Shown here: positions 60,924 through 64,000 of the stretch, in pieces
How the letters are laid out: each line of letters starts with the position of its first letter
Position numbering within the stretch: the first letter of the stretch is position 1
Assembly (NCBI GenBank): GCA_964588335.1
Contig: CAZPOV010000001.1
Coordinates: 124,001 to 188,000 of the forward strand
From: JAGQZY01 sp964588335
Lineage (GTDB): Bacteria; Bdellovibrionota; Bdellovibrionia; Bdellovibrionales; JAGQZY01
Length of the DNA stretch: 64,000 bases
Reading direction: 5' to 3'
The notes under the pieces: model-generated
Database searches by the model: none
What the model was told of the DNA's origin: nothing
The model's input: only the letters and a program-made list of their open reading frames with translations
Position numbers and translations under genes: made by a program

Positions 60924-61200
60924 TTTGTGTCTGATTTCCAACAGCATTCTAAAATTTCAGGTCTAGGTCGGCTCTAAAAACGGTTGCCAAAATTGCAAGC
61001 AAGTGACTTTTTTGACACAAAAGACGTATTTTGCAAATCCTACAGAGACCAATAAGACCGCGGGTTACGCGGCACCCCTGTCATTTCTTTAGTAATACTA
61101 TGTATATAATGCAAAACGTCATTAAGGGAGTTTAAGAAGTTGAAATTTTTTCGTCAATCATAGACTATGCTTATCGAATGCGTCGTGGGGGCGGGGGAAT
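60924..61200 (+). other. Intergenic promoter region upstream of the TPR/wHTH regulator
   Basis: No gene is seen here. It holds a good TATAAT (61105-61110) with no convincing -35, and a TTGACA-like element near 61011 without a matched -10. A purine-rich GGGGGCGGGGGA lies right before the ATG and would serve as the ribosome site. Any operator is not recognisable by eye. Confidence 0.4.
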
Positions 61201-62328
61201 ATGGATATCCTAGAAAATGATGAGACTTTGAAAATGGCCAAGCTCTTGTTTGAGCGTGGTGACATTTTACAATGTGTGGATTTGCTTGAGGCAAATCATG
61301 AAAAGTATCTCGATAAAGACACTGAGCTTTATCTCGAGTGCACCAACTATCTGCTGCGGGCTTACGCTGAACTTCAGGATCAAGGTAAAATTCGTGATTT
61401 AAAGAACACTCTGAATGGGTGGGCTTTAGAAAAAGGGGAACTCACACCCCGAACCTATTATACCTTGGCCTTGTGTGAGTCACAAAATGGACAGTATGAG
61501 GCAGCCCTTGAGCTGTGTCGCAAATCACTGTCACTGGCGTTGGATCAAAACAAAAAAACAGACATCTGCTATGCGATCACCGGTATGGCGATCAGTTACT
61601 ACCAGTTGGGTCGTTTGCAAGAGGCCTTAAAAGAGATCTACAATTTGCAGATCTTCTTCGATGCCTTGCAATTACCCAAATTGCAGTTAACGGCCTTGAT
61701 TGTAAACGCCCATATTTATCGCAAACTAGAGAAGTATCCTCAGGCGATCGAAGCGTTGTGGAATTGCTACGAAATGATTAAAGATGAAAAAGATCTTTAT
61801 ACTCACTTCACACTTCTTTACGGACTCGGTCTGACCTACAAAGAAAGTGGCGACCTTGAAAAAGCGCGCACTTACTTAGAGCTTGGTGTGCGCTCCATCG
61901 ATGGCAAAAACATGAAGCGCCTTCACTTTTTATTGTCAGAGCTTCTTAAGGATGTTCAAAAATCCAGCAAAAGTCCTTATGATATGGTTTATGATGTTCA
62001 ATCTCATTCCATATATGAGAAAACAAAAGGTAAAATCGACTTCAAAAATCAATTTATTCTTCTTGAAATGTTGAAATTGTTTTTAGCCCATCCGGGTCGG
62101 GTTTTTTCAAAGGAAGAGTTGATTGAAACCATTTGGAAGCAAAGTTACAATCCGAGTGTTCATGATAATAAAATTTATGTGACCATCAAAAGGTTACGTA
62201 AAGTGATTGAGCCGGATTACAACAAGCCAAAGTACATTTTCTTGGCGAAAAATGGCTACTATTTAAGTAAAGATGTGAAAATCCAAGTCCGTGGAATTGA
62301 GTCAGCTGTGCGAGAGGAGACACTCTAA
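61201..62328 (+). CDS. TPR-domain regulator with C-terminal OmpR-type winged helix
   Basis: The protein has 375 residues. Residues 10-250 are TPR-like helices (SYYQLGRLQEALKEIYNL, LGLTYKESGDLEKARTYLEL). A winged-helix domain of the OmpR/PhoB type follows (about 275-360), recognisable from GRVFSKEELIETIWKQSYN, VYVTIKRLRKVIE-like (KIYVTIKRLRKVIEPDYN) and IFLAKNGYYL. There is no receiver domain, so it is not a response regulator; the TPR part may bind a partner or peptide. It is translationally coupled to a secreted-protein gene by overlap of one base. Confidence 0.85.
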   Translation: MDILENDETLKMAKLLFERGDILQCVDLLEANHEKYLDKDTELYLECTNYLLRAYAELQDQGKIRDLKNTLNGWALEKGELTPRTYYTLALCESQNGQYEAALELCRKSLSLALDQNKKTDICYAITGMAISYYQLGRLQEALKEIYNLQIFFDALQLPKLQLTALIVNAHIYRKLEKYPQAIEALWNCYEMIKDEKDLYTHFTLLYGLGLTYKESGDLEKARTYLELGVRSIDGKNMKRLHFLLSELLKDVQKSSKSPYDMVYDVQSHSIYEKTKGKIDFKNQFILLEMLKLFLAHPGRVFSKEELIETIWKQSYNPSVHDNKIYVTIKRLRKVIEPDYNKPKYIFLAKNGYYLSKDVKIQVRGIESAVREETL

Positions 62329-62924
62329 TGTTTGGAATTTTAAGAAAAGTTGCCCTATTATTTGCGGCCATCGCCGTTGCTCTTTCACTTTCAGCTTTTT
62401 CTTATGTTCAGATGGGCGGGGAAATTCCCTGGCCATTAAGCATTCAGCATGCGGTGACGGTGCAGAATTCAAAAGGGTTATGGCGACTGGGAGACGGTCA
62501 GCAATCGCGTCTCTTTAACGTCGAGATGCGAGCCGATTCGCGATCAGGCTTTGACTGGATTCGCGTGTCTGAATTGCATCCAGAGAGTTACGAGGTCATT
62601 TCTTGGGGCGAAGGCTACTTCTCTCCGACGGCCATCAACCACACAGAATCAAGCTACTCGAATGTGAATTTAGAAACGGGTATCGGAAAAAAAGACAGCC
62701 GTGGTCGCTACATCACAATGTACACCAACGGTGATTTGACCGATCACCCCTATATGATTCGATTGGTTGAGGTTGAGACGACTCTAGGGAATGTCTTAGG
62801 GCTTTCCATTTTAGAGTATGTGGAGAAGAGTTTTGATCACCTGTTGGGAACACGAGTCATGGTTGAGCCTTTAAGTTGTGTTGAAGGCGACAAAGATGGC
62901 CTGACTTGCTATCTCGGCTTATAA
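62328..62924 (+). CDS. Secreted protein encoded with the TPR/wHTH regulator
   Basis: The protein has 198 residues. A signal or anchor segment (residues 8-24) is followed by a beta-rich domain with two cysteines near the C-terminus (LSCVEGD and LTCYLGL). No family is recognised. It begins inside the stop codon of the regulator, so the two are made together. A clear terminator follows. Confidence 0.72.
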   Translation: MFGILRKVALLFAAIAVALSLSAFSYVQMGGEIPWPLSIQHAVTVQNSKGLWRLGDGQQSRLFNVEMRADSRSGFDWIRVSELHPESYEVISWGEGYFSPTAINHTESSYSNVNLETGIGKKDSRGRYITMYTNGDLTDHPYMIRLVEVETTLGNVLGLSILEYVEKSFDHLLGTRVMVEPLSCVEGDKDGLTCYLGL

Positions 62925-62933
62925 GTTTTTAAT

Positions 62934-62957
62934 GAGCCCACGGTGTTGGGCTCTTTT
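62934..62957 (+). terminator. Intrinsic terminator
   Basis: Perfect seven-base stem GAGCCCA / TGGGCTC, loop CGGTGT, then TTTTC. Confidence 0.85.
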
Positions 62958-63006
62958 CTTAGTAATTTTAAATATTTAAAAGATGACGAGAGGTTCTAGA
63001 ATCCTC

Positions 63007-63035
63007 TCGACAAAGTCTAGGTTTTCCACTATAAC
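63007..63035 (+). promoter_or_regulatory. Promoter of tRNA-Val
   Basis: TCGACA (63007-63012), 17-base spacer, TATAAC (63030-63035), each box one mismatch from consensus. The tRNA begins 17 bases after the -10. Confidence 0.7.
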
Positions 63036-63051
63036 CTCAGATTCATTCTTT

Positions 63052-63127
63052 AGGGCCTTAGCTCAGTTGGTAGAGCGCCACCCTTACAAGGTGGATGTCA
63101 TCGGTTCGACCCCGGTAGGCCCTACCA
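63052..63127 (+). tRNA. tRNA-Val (TAC anticodon)
   Basis: A 76-base cloverleaf with encoded CCA. Acceptor stem AGGGCCT / AGGCCCT is perfect. The anticodon stem CCACC / GGTGG holds loop CTTACAA, so the anticodon is TAC, which reads valine codons. T arm ATCGG-TTCGACC-CCGGT is normal. Confidence 0.97.
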
Positions 63128-63137
63128 TTCAAACCCA

Positions 63138-63160
63138 AAAGCCACCTTGCAGGTGGCTTT
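63138..63160 (+). terminator. Terminator of tRNA-Val
   Basis: Perfect nine-base stem AAAGCCACC / GGTGGCTTT with loop TTGCA, 11 bases after the tRNA. Confidence 0.85.
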
Positions 63161-63279
63161 CGTGTTTGAGCGGCAGTCCCTGCCGCACTAATGGACTCCT
63201 TCACTACGCTTCGCTATGTTCAGTCCGTCCATGCTCTGCACTAAAACCTGCCACTGGCAGCTTTTAGCAGCAGGCACAG

Positions 63280-63296
63280 CCCGGTAGGCCCTACCA
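63280..63296 (+). repeat. Direct copy of the tRNA-Val 3' end
   Basis: CCCGGTAGGCCCTACCA occurs here and at the 3' end of the tRNA (63111-63127), 169 bases apart. It covers the T-stem end, acceptor and CCA, as an attachment-site duplication would. Confidence 0.75.
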
Positions 63297-63720
63297 CTTT
63301 TCTCATCACCACTCCTGTTTGAACAAGTTCTTCCCATCTTCGAGAAAAGTGCTAATGTTGGTCGGCCGCGTGAGCGGCCTCCTATCAAACCAAAAAAAAC
63401 CGTGAAGAGGTTGTTGAGTTTAAGTGTTTGTACCAATCGCAGTTAAGATGTCACAGTCCCTAATTGGTGAACTTTTAAAAACCACCAGTTAATAAAATCT
63501 TATTCTTGATTAGAACCAGCAGTTAATTCCTTAACGAGTTGTAAATTAATAAGGACCTAAATTGTCTCTGCAGCATATATTGTTTGAACAATCTTCTGCT
63601 CTTTTTGGAGACGGAAATAAATATTGTATTTGTTTTCTGTTTATTTCAGACATTTCCAAACCTGGATCTTTTTTTGCATTGGTTAGGTGGGTGGCATTTT
63701 TAACCGAAGGAGAATTTTTG
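63297..63720 (+). other. Intergenic region with repeats, no gene seen
   Basis: A GGCCGC-GTGA-GCGGCC hairpin (about 63363-63378) and an inverted repeat ACTTTTCTC / GAGAAAAGT (63296-63304, 63342-63350) lie here. Three related copies of ACCAnCnGTTAA lie at 63431-63446, 63480-63493 and 63514-63527. I see no gene. Confidence 0.4.
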
Positions 63721-64000
63721 ATGAAATATTTAGTATTTATAACTCTAGTAACCTCTTCAATAACGAGTTTCGCTTTTAGCCAAGAAGAAGTCGCTCGTAT
63801 CGAGAATGCGAGTTTAAGAATGTGCGTTCAAAACGCGGCTAATTCCTATACCTGGACCTGGCAAGTGGGTGGCGCGATCAAAGACTGCTTAAGCCAGCGA
63901 CTTGATACTATATCTTTAGACGATTGTGAGATCGCAGCATCTCAGCTTTTTTACAAATCAGGTGTGAACGAAGCGATGGGTATTTGCCTTGATCATTTTC
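63721..64000 (+). CDS. Secreted Cys-containing protein, cut by window edge
   Basis: The frame is open from ATG at 63721, with AAGGAGAA eight bases upstream, to the window end (93 codons). A signal peptide (residues 1-20, ending AFSQ) is followed by a helical domain with spaced cysteines (RMCVQ, KDCLSQ, DDCEIA, GICLD). No family is recognised. It is partial at the 3' end. Confidence 0.7.
   Translation, partial: MKYLVFITLVTSSITSFAFSQEEVARIENASLRMCVQNAANSYTWTWQVGGAIKDCLSQRLDTISLDDCEIAASQLFYKSGVNEAMGICLDHF

Larger units (their letters stand above)
63128..63296 (+). other. Short hairpin-rich segment bounded by a copy of the tRNA-Val 3' end
   Basis: The gap after the tRNA holds no convincing gene. 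It contains a terminator, a perfect GCGGCAG / CTGCCGC hairpin (63170-63186), a CTGCCA-C-TGGCAG palindrome (63249-63261), and closes with a 17-base repeat of the tRNA tail. It may be a relic of an integrated element or of a second tRNA. Confidence 0.5.

Noticed and set aside
62983..63436. Frames across tRNA-Val and the hairpin-rich segment
   Set aside because: One reads through the tRNA, and the other lies opposite the repeats. Neither has a ribosome site or family resemblance.

Overview
The window comes from a Gram-negative bacterium with small intergenic gaps. Evidence for an outer membrane includes a Tol system, an MCE lipid transporter, a C-terminal-Phe barrel protein, several lipobox lipoproteins and FtsEX-EnvC. 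The mix of GshA of the Acidithiobacillus type, a histone H1-like Lys-rich protein, orphan Tad-type membrane proteins, a membrane-anchored Ser/Thr kinase and large lipoproteins with repeated anchor domains fits the Bdellovibrionota (Bdellovibrio-like) best. That placement is an inference from gene content; no rRNA is present.

Layout. Positions 1-6255 (minus strand): a truncated RodZ-like gene, a TPR lipoprotein, an rRNA m5U methyltransferase, ndk, sucD, sucC and mdh. Positions 6476-10863 (plus): a six-gene MCE/Mla-type lipid transport operon with two different ATPases and two different permeases. Positions 11143-15042: an H1-like DNA-binding protein facing a small cluster of TadB-like, TadC-like, secreted protein, Ser/Thr kinase and uppP genes. 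Positions 15158-18354: CBS and cystathionine gamma-lyase (reverse transsulfuration), tRNA-Phe and a secreted protein. Positions 18412-22611: a DUF3667 protein, a tRNA-dihydrouridine synthase, a monofunctional glycosyltransferase and an SDR. Positions 22601-29700 (minus): cyclophilin, glnE and tolB-A-R-Q, preceded by a GDPD-like anchored protein. Positions 29938-35650 (plus): an Rrf2 regulator with sufBCDS and nfu. Positions 35697-41617 (minus): secreted proteins and lipoproteins, one with an HExxH motif. Positions 41700-46534 (plus): ftsE, ftsX, an EnvC-like activator and a C-terminal processing protease. Positions 46531-47859: trigger factor. Positions 47977-53583 (plus): two ArsA/Get3-like ATPases, a TPR lipoprotein, an EI24 protein, gshA and a membrane protein. 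Positions 53580-55469 (minus): MAPEG and leucyl aminopeptidase. Positions 55692-60140 (plus): clpP, clpX and lon. Positions 60389-64000: a secreted protein, a TPR/winged-helix regulator with a secreted partner, tRNA-Val with a duplicated 3' tail, and the start of a secreted protein.

How the parts fit. Much of the window serves the envelope: lipid transport, septal peptidoglycan splitting, Tol, glycan polymerisation and carrier recycling. A second theme is sulfur: cysteine synthesis, Fe-S assembly and glutathione synthesis. A third is protein quality control: trigger factor, ClpXP, Lon and peptidases. The observations most worth following are the asymmetric ABC pair in the MCE operon, where three altered catalytic motifs all fall in one composite ATP site, and the tandem ArsA-like ATPases, where the second has no ordinary start codon and sits one base out of frame with the first.
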